Of a stretch of DNA of 9,193 nucleotides, positions 1 to 6,948 are shown piece by piece. This stretch comes from Cyanobacteria bacterium UBA11153. Its GTDB lineage: Bacteria > Cyanobacteriota > Cyanobacteriia > Cyanobacteriales > Coleofasciculaceae. The notes beneath the pieces are model-generated. The model did not search any database. It was not told the DNA's origin and saw nothing but the letters and a program-made list of their open reading frames with translations. The position numbers and the translations under genes were made by a program. The stretch spans positions 1 through 9,193 of the forward strand of contig DOIX01000360.1 of NCBI GenBank assembly GCA_003511885.1, given 5' to 3'. Position 1 is the stretch's first letter, and each line of letters opens with the position of its first letter.

Positions 1-258
1 TTTAATCTTTGACGACAGAGCTTCAAGCTGGAAAGCACCTGTAGGTGTCATGACCTAGCTAACGTAGTCATTTCTGACTGAGACTGGCTATCTTTTCCAC
101 TGTTGTCCAGTGTTTAGCGGATAGCGTCAGTAGGTGCGATCGCCTTTTATTCTAGCTCAATTGGACATTATTAGGTGTCGATAGTTTATTTACAGAAGGT
201 GAGGAGATTATGTCATCAAAGCGAAAGCACCGGAGAAGATAAGATTTATATAAAGTCA

Positions 259-324
259 GGGCGAAGCATTCAGATATAATATCTCTGGTTTTTGGGTAGT
301 AATTGTCGCCCGAATGCTTCGCCC
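259..324. repeat. Short inverted-repeat element (13-bp arms)
   Basis: Perfect 13-bp arms, GGGCGAAGCATTC at 259-271 and its reverse complement at 312-324, enclose a 40-bp AT-rich centre. The arms match my memory of a dispersed intergenic repeat common in filamentous cyanobacteria (inference). No coding capacity is apparent. It may be a non-autonomous miniature element or a dispersed structural repeat. Confidence 0.6.
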
Positions 325-364
325 CTACATATATCAAAAACGGACATGATATAATCCAATAAAA

Positions 365-393
365 CCTTTGCGGGAACCTTTGCGCCCTTTGCG
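365..393. repeat. Triple CCTTTGCG repeat
   Basis: The octamer CCTTTGCG occurs at 365-372, 377-384 and 386-393, 73 to 54 bases beyond the tgt stop codon. It looks like a degenerate short tandem repeat. No function is evident. Confidence 0.5.
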
Positions 394-446
394 TTAAAAA
401 ATATGATTCATAGACACCAGAAGTTAATCAGCTTCCTATATCCTGC

Positions 447-1568
447 TTAACCTACCTCCAACCACTGAGCAAATTCCACTCTAAAACTATCCCGCAAAAT
501 CGCCTCCCGAATCTTCTGAGTAAACCGAATCAACTCAGTCACATTATGCAAAGAAAGTAACATAATACCCAAAACTTCGCGCGATCGCACCAGATGATTC
601 AGGTAAGCGCGGCTGAAGTTCTGACAGCAGTAACAAGGACAAGTATCATCTAAAGGGGTAAAATCTTCTCGAAACCGGGCATTTTTCAAATTCCACCTCT
701 CGCCCTGCACCAAAGCTGCACCATGCCTGCCCAGGCGGGTAGGAATCACGCAATCAAATAAATCAATTCCGGCGGCAATTGCTCTTGCCATTTCTCTGTA
801 AGTACCAACTCCCATCAGATAGCGCGGTTTCTCAGGGGGTAGGCAGGGTGCAGTAGCATTAACTATTTGGTGAATTAATTCTGGAGGTTCGCCCACACTA
901 ACTCCACCAATAGCATAACCTGGTAAATCTAAGGATACCAATGCTTCTGCTGCCTGACGACGTAAATCTAAGTAAACGCCCCCTTGGACAATGCCAAATA
1001 AGGCTTGTTCTTCTGGACGTTTGTGCGCATTAATACAGCGTTTCAGCCATTGATAAGTACGTTCTACAGCAGCTTCAACTTGCGATCGCTCTGCTGGATA
1101 AGGCGGACATTCATCAAATGCCATAATGATATCAGCGCCCAAAGCATTTTGGATGGCAATGGATAATTCTGGTGTCATATCGATTATCCGTCCATCGCGA
1201 GGGGAGCGAAAAATTACACCATCATCAGTAATTTTACGGAGTTCGCTTAAACTAAATACCTGAAAGCCACCGGAATCGGTGAGGATGGGTTTATCCCAAC
1301 CCATAAATTTATGCAATCCACCTGCTTTTGCCACGATAGATTCTCCGGGTTGGAGGTGGAGATGATAAGTATTTGCCAGAATAATTTGGGCTTGAGCGTC
1401 TTCTAACTGTGCTGGTGTTAAGGTTTTGACTGTGGCAACTGTTCCCACTGGCATAAACTTGGGGGTTTCAATCAAACCATGAGGCGTGACAAAAATACCA
1501 GCACGGGCTTTGGTGTGGCTACAGGATGCCTGACATTGAAAAGAAAAGGATTTTTTTTGTTCAGCCAA
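447..1568 (-). CDS. tgt: Queuine/preQ1 tRNA-guanine transglycosylase
   Basis: Exchanges guanine-34 in GUN-anticodon tRNAs (Asp, Asn, His, Tyr) for the queuosine precursor preQ1; cytosolic. The 373-aa product is full length for the bacterial TIM-barrel family. Visible motifs are [11 protein letters not shown] with general Asp98, FDE at 151-153, the GGVSVGE loop at 221-227, and FDCVIPTR at 271-278 with the nucleophile Asp272. The zinc site is Cys310, Cys312, Cys315 and His341 (CxCxxC plus LHN). The start codon is TTG at 1568-1566: the next Met is residue 39, inside conserved sequence, and no ATG or GTG lies between TTG and the upstream in-frame stop. No clear Shine-Dalgarno sequence precedes it, and the fifth to seventh codons span a run of eight A. 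It lies 152 bp downstream of the hypothetical gene on the same strand, with a repeat-filled gap between. Confidence 0.96.
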   Translation of the reverse strand: MAEQKKSFSFQCQASCSHTKARAGIFVTPHGLIETPKFMPVGTVATVKTLTPAQLEDAQAQIILANTYHLHLQPGESIVAKAGGLHKFMGWDKPILTDSGGFQVFSLSELRKITDDGVIFRSPRDGRIIDMTPELSIAIQNALGADIIMAFDECPPYPAERSQVEAAVERTYQWLKRCINAHKRPEEQALFGIVQGGVYLDLRRQAAEALVSLDLPGYAIGGVSVGEPPELIHQIVNATAPCLPPEKPRYLMGVGTYREMARAIAAGIDLFDCVIPTRLGRHGAALVQGERWNLKNARFREDFTPLDDTCPCYCCQNFSRAYLNHLVRSREVLGIMLLSLHNVTELIRFTQKIREAILRDSFRVEFAQWLEVG

Positions 1569-1577
1569 GGAGTTTAC

Positions 1578-1718
1578 TTGTGGTTTGTTTTTTGTGGTTT
1601 GTTTTTCGTTAATTCCTAACGACTAATCATTGGCTCTAGAGTCAATTTTTTTCCAACAACCAACCACCAACAACTGGCTAATAACAAACAACAACTAACC
1701 AATAACAAACAACAACTA
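1578..1718. repeat. Period-7 repeat-filled gap
   Basis: Three adjoining blocks all use multiples of seven. TTGTGGTTTGTTTTT occurs at 1578-1592 and 1592-1606, offset 14. Three heptamers of CAACAAC type stand at 1654-1674 (the middle one reads CAACCAC). An 18-bp repeat beginning AATAACAAAC occurs at 1680-1697 and 1701-1718, offset 21. This is the pattern of cyanobacterial heptanucleotide short tandem repeats. It lies between the hypothetical gene and tgt, ending two bases from the hypothetical gene's stop codon. Confidence 0.65.
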
Positions 1719-1720
1719 AA

Positions 1721-2173
1721 TTAGAAAGGACACTCATCGTCATCGTCTACCTGCACATCCCATTTAGCGCTAAGGACTTGAGTTACCATGGCTTCCAGGG
1801 CTTCTGCATTGAGTTGTTCTGTAGAGTGATCCTGTAAAGGGTTGGATAAGGGAATCAGGCGCAACTGACGATTATCTTGTAATAAATCGAAGTGGACTTC
1901 TTTCACTGGGGACTGACTTAATTCCAGATAGTCAAAGCTACAGACATTAATATATATAGCCTGATTCGCAATGATGGTAGAGCGGCAGGCATCGGCAAAG
2001 ACTTCCAGCACATAACCTTCCCCTTCACTTTGCAGCTCACCATCAATAGTATGGATGTAGCGGACGCGACCAAGATCGGTAAGCAAGCGTCCGATATCTT
2101 GCTTATTGATGATGATACCTCTATCAATGATGCAAGGGGCAGGGATTTGGTGCGGAGGTTGGTGATAACTCAT
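1721..2173 (-). CDS. Conserved hypothetical protein, about 150 aa
   Basis: I do not recognise a named family. The segment around IHTIDGELQSEGEGYVLEV and the following stretch with INVCSFDYLEL and DNRQLRLIPLSNPLQ look like a conserved cyanobacterial protein of unknown function (memory, not checked). The protein appears soluble: no signal peptide or membrane segment is visible, and the predicted fold is mixed beta-strand followed by a helix near LNAEALEAMVTQVLSAKW. It ends in an acidic tail, DDDDECPF. I chose the ATG at 2173-2171. The frame stays open to a TTG at 2260, which would add 29 residues rich in His and Leu that look unlike the rest; neither start has a good Shine-Dalgarno. It is divergent from cobS and upstream of tgt on the same strand. 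Confidence 0.8.
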   Translation of the reverse strand: MSYHQPPHQIPAPCIIDRGIIINKQDIGRLLTDLGRVRYIHTIDGELQSEGEGYVLEVFADACRSTIIANQAIYINVCSFDYLELSQSPVKEVHFDLLQDNRQLRLIPLSNPLQDHSTEQLNAEALEAMVTQVLSAKWDVQVDDDDECPF

Positions 2174-2357
2174 AATGGGTAAAAGCCTAGGATGCAAGTG
2201 GGGCTGATATTGCCTTAGAGAGAGTGCATGGGATAGCGCTGTTAGACATGATTGGGACAAACCCTTTGTTTAGATCATAGCCTTTACTGAGGGAAAGGCA
2301 AGCAAAAAGTATCTATTTACCACTTATCCTGGTTGGACGATTAAATTTTGTCAGGTT

Positions 2358-3152
2358 ATGAGGTACTTGAGGATGCGAGGATTGCTAAAACAGGGAAGTT
2401 TGGAGTGGTTTTCGTGGCTAGGTGCGATCGCTTTTTATACTTGTATCCCAATTCCGGCTTGTTGGGGTGCTGAGTTTCGCCGAATTGCTCGTTGGGCACC
2501 TTTGGTGGGATTGTTGATTGGGGCAATTCTGGGATTGGTAGATTTGGGATTGCAACAGTTGGGAGTACCGCTATTAACTCGAAGTGTGGGGATTGTGGCG
2601 ATTTGGATTGGGGTGACTGGGGGACTTCATCTGGATGGGGCAATGGATACAGCCGATGGATTGGCGGTGGGCAATCCGCAGCGACGTTTAGAGGTGATGA
2701 CAGATAGTGCGACGGGGGCATTCGGGGCGATGACTGCTGTGGTGCTGTTACTTTTAAAAGTGGCAGCTCTGACTGATATCGAAGAATATCGGTGGTTGGT
2801 GTTAATGGGTGCGGCGGGTTGGGGCAGGTGGGGGCAAGTGGCGGCTATCGCATTTTATCCCTATCTTAAACCTACGGGAAAAGGTGCTTTTCATAAAGAA
2901 TCTATCTCCCTCCCCCAAGATATCCTGGGAGGATGGCTATTACTATTGGGAATTTCTGGATTACCTCTATTATTGGATCGGGCGAATTGGAGTATAGCTT
3001 TGGTGATGGCAGTGGGAGGATTTGCGATCGCGCTTTTCACAGGTAATTGGTTTTATCGTCAATTGGGCGGGCATACTGGGGATACTTACGGGGCAGTTGT
3101 TGAATGGACAGAAGCTTTATTTGTTTGTCTGCTTACACCACTATTGGATTAA
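2358..3152 (+). CDS. cobS: Adenosylcobinamide-GDP ribazoletransferase (cobalamin synthase)
   Basis: Joins adenosylcobinamide-GDP to alpha-ribazole (phosphate), the final assembly step of adenosylcobalamin; a polytopic inner-membrane enzyme. The 264-aa product has the expected length. The N-terminal FYTCIPIP (residues 26-33) is typical of the family. The signature [11 protein letters not shown] at 91-101 carries the Mg-binding acidic residues Asp93, Asp97 and Asp100. The C-terminal [10 protein letters not shown] at 237-246 is also conserved. Several hydrophobic helices are visible (about 47-63, 77-87, 122-136, 193-205, 213-228). A second in-frame ATG at 2373 is better placed after a TGAGG at 2359-2363 and may be the true start, giving 259 aa. 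It is a single gene with no other cob gene in view, divergent from the hypothetical gene. The 97-bp upstream gap is too short for a full cobalamin riboswitch. Confidence 0.95.
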   Translation: MRYLRMRGLLKQGSLEWFSWLGAIAFYTCIPIPACWGAEFRRIARWAPLVGLLIGAILGLVDLGLQQLGVPLLTRSVGIVAIWIGVTGGLHLDGAMDTADGLAVGNPQRRLEVMTDSATGAFGAMTAVVLLLLKVAALTDIEEYRWLVLMGAAGWGRWGQVAAIAFYPYLKPTGKGAFHKESISLPQDILGGWLLLLGISGLPLLLDRANWSIALVMAVGGFAIALFTGNWFYRQLGGHTGDTYGAVVEWTEALFVCLLTPLLD

Positions 3153-3153
3153 T

Positions 3154-3165
3154 TTGCTATAGCAA
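3154..3165. repeat. Perfect 12-bp palindrome after cobS
   Basis: TTGCTATAGCAA begins two bases after the cobS stop codon and is a perfect palindrome. Its half TTGCTATA recurs at 3324-3331 and 3403-3410 in the same gap. The element looks like a dispersed cyanobacterial repeat rather than a terminator, since no T-run follows. Confidence 0.5.
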
Positions 3166-3206
3166 TAGACAAGGCAGTTAAGGCATCAATAGTGAGGGAA
3201 GGGTGA

Positions 3207-3260
3207 AGCAAGAGGATATAAATATTTAGGGTTTGTTGCCTTTCTTATCGCCCTCTTGCT
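3207..3260. repeat. Short inverted-repeat element (9-bp arms)
   Basis: Perfect arms AGCAAGAGG at 3207-3215 and CCTCTTGCT at 3252-3260 enclose a 36-bp centre, downstream of cobS. The architecture resembles the element at 259-324. It may fold in the cobS transcript, but no T-run follows. Confidence 0.45.
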
Positions 3261-3284
3261 AGGCTAACGCCACGCTCCGCTAAC
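3258..3284. repeat. Dispersed cyanobacterial repeat (GCTAACGCCACGCTCCGC type)
   Basis: The GC-rich string ending CACGCTCCGCTAAC resembles a dispersed palindromic repeat frequent between genes in filamentous cyanobacteria (memory, not searched). A degenerate relative may lie at 8622-8643 (TAGCGGATGCCGTGGCGG). No coding or control role is evident. Confidence 0.4.
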
Positions 3285-3309
3285 ACCCCTACCAATCTCT
3301 CTATGCCCT

Positions 3310-3325
3310 AACCGCTGTGGCGGTT
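3310..3325. repeat. Small hairpin AACCGC-TGTG-GCGGTT
   Basis: A perfect 6-bp stem with a 4-base loop lies between cobS and the convergent aspartase gene. No T-tract follows on either strand, so a terminator role is not supported. Confidence 0.4.
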
Positions 3326-3336
3326 GCTATAAAACA

Positions 3337-3389
3337 CCGAACTCCGTTGGCGTAGCCTGCGCGAAGCGCATACTCCGAACTCCGAACTC
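3337..3389. repeat. CCGAACT heptamer repeat interrupted by a palindromic element
   Basis: The heptamer CCGAACT stands at 3337-3343, followed by CCG, and again at 3375-3381 and 3382-3388. Between them is a unit of about 25 bp that begins TTGGCGTAGCC and contains the hairpin TGCGC-GAA-GCGCA at 3358-3370. The inner unit is flanked on both sides by CTCCG (3342-3346 and 3373-3377). Confidence 0.55.
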
Positions 3390-3443
3390 AGGTAACTAGG
3401 GCTTGCTATATAAGTCATTAACAATGAAAACTAATAAAACCAA

Positions 3444-4856
3444 TTATTCTGTAGGAAGCTGGCTCATTTTCTCTAAATCTAAAACTTTGGCTAATTCTTC
3501 CTCATTCATTAACCCCCGATTCAAGACAATCTCTCGTAAAGATTTGCCTGTTTCCAAGGATTCTTTAGCAACAGCCGCCGCATTAAGATAACCAATATGG
3601 GGATTGAGTGCGGTAACCAGAGCCAGACTGCCCTCCCCATAACTCAAACAGCGATCGCGATTTGCCGTAATCCCTGCCAAACAATGGTGGGTTAGGGCTG
3701 ATATGGTATTACCTAAAATTTCGATACTGTGAATGAGATTATAAGCAATCAGGGGCATCATTACGTTAAGCTCCAATTGTCCTGCTTGGGCAGCTAATGC
3801 GATCGCATTATCGTATCCCATTACCTGAAAGCATACCATGGAGGTCATTTCTGCCATCACGGGATTGTATTTTCCTGGCATAATTGAGGATCCTGGTTGC
3901 ACTGGCGGTAATTGAATTTCTTTAAAACCTGTTTTGGGTCCTGAATCCATCAACCGCAAATCGTGAGATATTTTTACTAAATCTTGGGCTAAATTTCGCA
4001 AACTTCCAGATACATTGACAAAGGGAGCCATACTCTGCATTGCTGCCATTAAATGGGGGGCAATTCGCAAAGGTTGATCGATTAATTCGGAGAGAATTTT
4101 GACAACTTTTTGGCGATATTGGGGATGAGTATTTAATCCCGTACCAGCCGCAGAACCTCCTAAACCTAATATCTGTAAATCTGCTGCTGCTCGTTCAATT
4201 CTACCAGTATGATCTGTTAAAATTTGTGCCCAAGCGCGGAAATTTTCTCCTAATCTAACAGGTACGGCATCTTGTAAATGAGTTCTCCCCGATCTCACGA
4301 TATCTTGAAATTCATCTGCCTTATTATCCAATGTAGTAATAGCATCAGATAATCCTGGGTACAGGGTATGTTCGAGGGCAAGCAATCCACCAATTCTAAT
4401 TGCTGTGGGGATAACATCATTAGTAGATTGACCGTAATTAACATGGTCGTTTGGGCTAACTCGCCCATAATTGCCCTTCTCATCGCCCAGGATTTCCAAA
4501 GCCCGATTTGCTAAAACTTCATTGACATTCATGTGATGGGAAGTTCCCGCCCCAGCTTGATATATATCTACCACAAACTGATCGCGCAATTGTCCCTTGA
4601 GAACTTCATCAGCAGCTCGAACAATAGCATCGGCGATATCTTGAGGAATACAACCTAGATTACCATTTGCGATCGCAGTGGCTTTTTTGATTAGAACACA
4701 AGCGTCGATGTATGCGGGCAAAGGTTTAATGCCGCTGATGGGGAAATTTGCGATCGCTCTTAATGTTTGAATGCCATAGTAAGCATTACTGGGGATTTGT
4801 TTTTCTCCCATCGAATCTCTTTCAATTCGGTAATTTTTCTGAGTTGCTTCCATCAT
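3444..4856 (-). CDS. aspA: Aspartate ammonia-lyase (aspartase)
   Basis: Reversibly deaminates L-aspartate to fumarate and ammonia; a cytosolic homotetramer of the aspartase/fumarase superfamily. The 470-aa product has the usual length. AYYGIQTLRAIANFPISG at 25-42 points to aspartase rather than class II fumarase. Active-site elements visible are Thr105 in GTSHHMN, the STND motif at 144-147, the Thr192-His193 pair in GRTHLQD, and the signature loop GSSIMPGKYNP at 322-332 with catalytic Ser323, Lys329 and Asn331. The C-terminal ETGKSLREIVLNRGL block fits aspartase. GTSHHMN has His where many family members have Asn. Two adjacent ATG codons (4856 and 4853) could start translation and neither has a clear Shine-Dalgarno. 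It follows exbD by 67 bp on the same strand and may be read through from it. Class II fumarase is the only real alternative. Confidence 0.9.
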   Translation of the reverse strand: MMEATQKNYRIERDSMGEKQIPSNAYYGIQTLRAIANFPISGIKPLPAYIDACVLIKKATAIANGNLGCIPQDIADAIVRAADEVLKGQLRDQFVVDIYQAGAGTSHHMNVNEVLANRALEILGDEKGNYGRVSPNDHVNYGQSTNDVIPTAIRIGGLLALEHTLYPGLSDAITTLDNKADEFQDIVRSGRTHLQDAVPVRLGENFRAWAQILTDHTGRIERAAADLQILGLGGSAAGTGLNTHPQYRQKVVKILSELIDQPLRIAPHLMAAMQSMAPFVNVSGSLRNLAQDLVKISHDLRLMDSGPKTGFKEIQLPPVQPGSSIMPGKYNPVMAEMTSMVCFQVMGYDNAIALAAQAGQLELNVMMPLIAYNLIHSIEILGNTISALTHHCLAGITANRDRCLSYGEGSLALVTALNPHIGYLNAAAVAKESLETGKSLREIVLNRGLMNEEELAKVLDLEKMSQLPTE

Positions 4857-4869
4857 TTATGATTGATTT

Positions 4870-4889
4870 ACTGGTAAGGGCACTGGTAA
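4870..4889 (-). promoter_or_regulatory. Direct repeat TTACCAGT upstream of the aspartase gene
   Basis: On the minus strand TTACCAGT occurs twice with a 12-base period (plus-strand ACTGGTAA at 4870-4877 and 4882-4889), ending about 14 bases before the aspartase start. A third copy lies at 5776-5783 upstream of exbD. Spaced direct repeats of this size can bind OmpR-type regulators, but that is only an inference. Confidence 0.25.
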
Positions 4890-4923
4890 TTTTTCGATCG
4901 TAATTTCCCAAAGTTGGGCACAG

Positions 4924-5637
4924 TTAGTTGGCTGGTAATTGTCCGGGAATAACTCCAGATGGTTGATTTCCCGGTAAAGGAATTTGCGATTGCCCTGGAG
5001 TTACTCCAGATGGTAATTGCTGTTGAGGATATGGATTGATACCGTCTGGGTTAGTGGGAATTTGGCCTGGAGCAGGAGTATAACCAGGGACTCCAGTTGG
5101 GGGTACATAAGGATTGGGATTAGGAGCATTAGGATTGGGAGCATTGGGATTAGGAGCATTAGGATTAGGAGTTTGGGGAGCTGCCTTGGGGAGAGTCGCT
5201 AACGCCACCCGACTGCCGCCTACTTCCTTCAAAACATCCAACACCTGCACCACGTCATTATAATTGACACTAGGAGAGGCGTACAATGCAATCAAAGGCT
5301 GATAATTTTGTGGAGTGTGGGCTTGCAATTTTGCCTTCAACTCATCCTTAGTTACCACAGGTTCCTTTTCCACAAAAACTTGACCCAAATCATTAACACT
5401 AACCATGATAATTTGCTGTCCCTGTGGTGTCCCGCTACTGGCTTTAGGCAAATCAACATTAATTGCTTGCTGACGGGCAAAACCAACTGCTGCCAAGATA
5501 AAAAACGTCAGAATACAAAAAATAACATCAATGAGAGGAACAATCTCAATTCGCACCTCTTCGGGTTGAGTGTCGATCCTGAGTCGCAAAGGACGAGGTG
5601 CTAAAGAAGCCAGAGATAATCGAGATTTTTTTTTCAT
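4924..5637 (-). CDS. exbD: ExbD/TolR-type biopolymer transport protein with Pro/Asn-rich tail
   Basis: Partner of ExbB in the proton-motive-force-driven motor that energises outer-membrane transport. A short basic cytoplasmic N-terminus is followed by one membrane helix at about 31-51 (EIVPLIDVIFCILTFFILAA), with the essential ion-pathway aspartate at Asp37. The periplasmic ExbD domain runs from about 60 to 150. Typical family members end near 140-150 aa; this one continues to 237 with a low-complexity tail. The tail has four PNPNA-type units at 157-176, then a Pro/Gly/Gln-rich part holding two PSGVxPGQ copies (209-216 and 226-233). By family topology the tail is periplasmic. The ATG start lacks a clear Shine-Dalgarno. 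It lies 223 bp downstream of exbB and 67 bp upstream of the aspartase gene. No TonB gene is nearby. Confidence 0.93.
   Translation of the reverse strand: MKKKSRLSLASLAPRPLRLRIDTQPEEVRIEIVPLIDVIFCILTFFILAAVGFARQQAINVDLPKASSGTPQGQQIIMVSVNDLGQVFVEKEPVVTKDELKAKLQAHTPQNYQPLIALYASPSVNYNDVVQVLDVLKEVGGSRVALATLPKAAPQTPNPNAPNPNAPNPNAPNPNPYVPPTGVPGYTPAPGQIPTNPDGINPYPQQQLPSGVTPGQSQIPLPGNQPSGVIPGQLPAN
5110..5169 (-). repeat. 15-bp tandem repeat encoding PNPNA units in exbD
   Basis: Four 15-bp units encode PNPNA, PNPNA, PNPNA and PNPNP. The units differ at third positions (GGATTAGGA versus GGATTGGGA on the plus strand), so the amino-acid repeat is better kept than the DNA repeat. Copy number may vary between strains. 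Confidence 0.8.
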
Positions 5638-5821
5638 AAAAAAATGGTAAGCTGCTGCTCATTTAAACTGTATATTTTCCATTTAGGAAAAAATCGCTCA
5701 AACCCTCTCCCCTGCCCCCCCTGCGAGCCTCCTTTCAAAACAGACTTTCTTAAAAGCGTAGCAGCTTAATAGGTAACTGGTAAACAGAGGTGTAGGGTGG
5801 GGAATATCAACCATTTCTCTT

Positions 5822-5834
5822 GCCATTGAATGGC
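5822..5834. promoter_or_regulatory. Quasi-palindrome GCCATT-G-AATGGC between exbB and exbD
   Basis: Perfect 6-bp arms around one base lie 27 bases beyond the exbB stop codon, in the 223-bp exbB-exbD gap. It could be an operator or a small processing hairpin. There is no direct support for either. Confidence 0.25.
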
Positions 5835-5860
5835 GGGTTGTTGACCCCAGATTTAAACAT

Positions 5861-6679
5861 TTAGAATCGACTTGAGTCAGTCGCGTCAGAAGGATCTAAT
5901 ATGTTGTCGGTTATGTTATCGGCAATGTCTGGCTGACTTGGAGAAAGATCGGAACTTTTCTGAGTACGAGCTGAAATGCGATCGCTCTGGTCTAACTTAT
6001 TATAGTTTCCAGCGCGATCGCTTTGGCTGATGGCATCCTGCCAATCGCTCTCCTCGTCTTGCAGCCAATCTTGGCGATAGAGTAGCTCTAACTCACCGCC
6101 AGCTTTACGAAAAAGTCTGACTTGGTTAAACCAAAAACCTTGAAATAGGCGATAGAATGCCAGACTAGTAATAGCGACAACCAGTCCCGATGCCGTGCTA
6201 ATCAAAGCTTCCCCAATCCCCAGGGATACTCCAGCCGTAGCAGATGTGCCCAACTCGGCAATTGTAATTGAGCCCAAGGAACGAATTAAACCCAAAACCG
6301 TACCCAGCAATCCTAACAGAGGAGATAAAGCAATCACTGCTTCCAGCAGCTTATCCCCCCGCCGCATCGCCGCCAACTCATCATCAGCCGCCGCCTCTAA
6401 AGCCAGCCGAAATAATTCTGGATCGGGTTGAGCTAATCTTAAGGGAGCATATAAGTAACGACCAATCGGCTGTCTTCTTGACTTGAGCGCAATTTCTCGC
6501 GCCACTTGCCAGTTGCTAGTTGCCCCATCTAGTACCCGATTGATGATTTCTTTTTCCCCTAACAAGATGCTTGCCCAAAACCACAGCCTTTCCAAGATTG
6601 TGCCCACAGCCAGGATAGATAAGCCCAACAAGGGCCACATAGCGATTCCACCCTTCTCAAATATTTCTGTAATATCCAC
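5861..6679 (-). CDS. exbB: ExbB/TolQ/MotA-family proton channel protein
   Basis: Forms the inner-membrane channel of the ExbB-ExbD motor, which uses the proton gradient. I start at the GTG at 6679-6677 (272 aa), because GGAGG lies 10 bases upstream and the product then begins [18 protein letters not shown]; a TTG at 6712 would add 11 unlikely residues. Helices lie at about 14-35, 110-133 and 149-176. The family core motif [15 protein letters not shown] is at 117-131, with the pore threonine at Thr127; a second conserved threonine, Thr162, lies in [13 protein letters not shown]. After residue 206 the protein becomes a hydrophilic, probably disordered cytoplasmic tail with two QSDR motifs encoded by HIP1 octamers. 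It is upstream of exbD on the same strand and divergent from the DUF1232 gene. Whether its partner is TonB or a Tol-like protein cannot be told from the window. Confidence 0.93.
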   Translation of the reverse strand: MDITEIFEKGGIAMWPLLGLSILAVGTILERLWFWASILLGEKEIINRVLDGATSNWQVAREIALKSRRQPIGRYLYAPLRLAQPDPELFRLALEAAADDELAAMRRGDKLLEAVIALSPLLGLLGTVLGLIRSLGSITIAELGTSATAGVSLGIGEALISTASGLVVAITSLAFYRLFQGFWFNQVRLFRKAGGELELLYRQDWLQDEESDWQDAISQSDRAGNYNKLDQSDRISARTQKSSDLSPSQPDIADNITDNILDPSDATDSSRF

Positions 6680-6689
6680 TTCCGATGAT

Positions 6690-6694
6690 CCTCC
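6690..6694 (-). promoter_or_regulatory. Shine-Dalgarno GGAGG deciding the exbB GTG start
   Basis: GGAGG on the minus strand lies 10 bases before the GTG at 6679. It lies inside the coding frame of the longer TTG-start version, which argues against that version. Confidence 0.65.
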
Positions 6695-6814
6695 GTCTAT
6701 CAATCTGCACAATTGGTTTTGTCAAGTGCAAGCCACTTCAATTCTAAGGATTTCCTGCCTTTTGCCAAGAGGCTTAATTTATTTTCGCTCTTGGGTTGCT
6801 AGTTTCGGGAGAGA

Positions 6815-6849
6815 GGGGAGTGGGGAGTTGGGAGTGGTAAGTGGGGAGG
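6815..6849 (+). repeat. Five-copy GGGGAGT heptamer tract with G-runs
   Basis: Five consecutive heptamers fit the unit GGGGAGT: copies 1 and 2 are exact, copies 3 and 5 have one mismatch and copy 4 has two. With a GGG at 6807-6809, the runs at 6815-6818, 6822-6825 and 6830-6832 give four G-tracts with loops of 5, 3 and 4 bases, a possible G-quadruplex on the plus strand. It lies in the exbB/DUF1232 divergent control region. Confidence 0.7.
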
Positions 6850-6871
6850 GAGCGTAATTTTTCTACTTAAA

Positions 6872-6887
6872 GAGGAGAGTTCTCCTC
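6872..6887. promoter_or_regulatory. Palindrome GAGGAGA-GT-TCTCCTC in the divergent region
   Basis: Perfect 7-bp arms around two bases lie 61 bases before the DUF1232 start and 192 bases before the exbB start. There is no T-run and no gene ends here, so an operator is more likely than a terminator. No regulator is recognised. Confidence 0.35.
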
Positions 6888-6948
6888 ACTATAAGTTTAG
6901 AGAAAATTTGGCAAGATAAATCAGTATCATTAGGTATGGAAAAAAATA

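Larger units (their letters stand above)
1..446. other. Gene-free stretch downstream of tgt
   Basis: No convincing gene is visible on either strand. An open frame on the minus strand at 152-337 has no recognisable protein character and overlaps a repeat element. The stretch holds a HIP1 octamer at 136-143, an inverted-repeat element at 259-324 and a run of CCTTTGCG copies at 365-393. psbK, which often follows tgt in cyanobacteria, is not recognisable here. I see no T-tract terminator directly after tgt. Confidence 0.6.

Noticed and set aside
152..337. 61-aa minus-strand open frame
   Set aside because: Low-complexity, overlaps the inverted-repeat element, and has no family resemblance.
1..446. 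psbK downstream of tgt
   Set aside because: No short frame with the conserved PsbK membrane segment is seen on the minus strand.
2261..2357. Cobalamin riboswitch before cobS
   Set aside because: Only 97 bases are available and no cobalamin-box-like core is visible.
2356..2721. 121-aa frame antisense to cobS
   Set aside because: Pro/Ser-rich mirror of the Gly-rich cobS coding strand; cobS is certain here.
6483..6857. 124-aa plus-strand frame opposite exbB
   Set aside because: Shadow of exbB that ends in the GGGGAGT heptamer tract.
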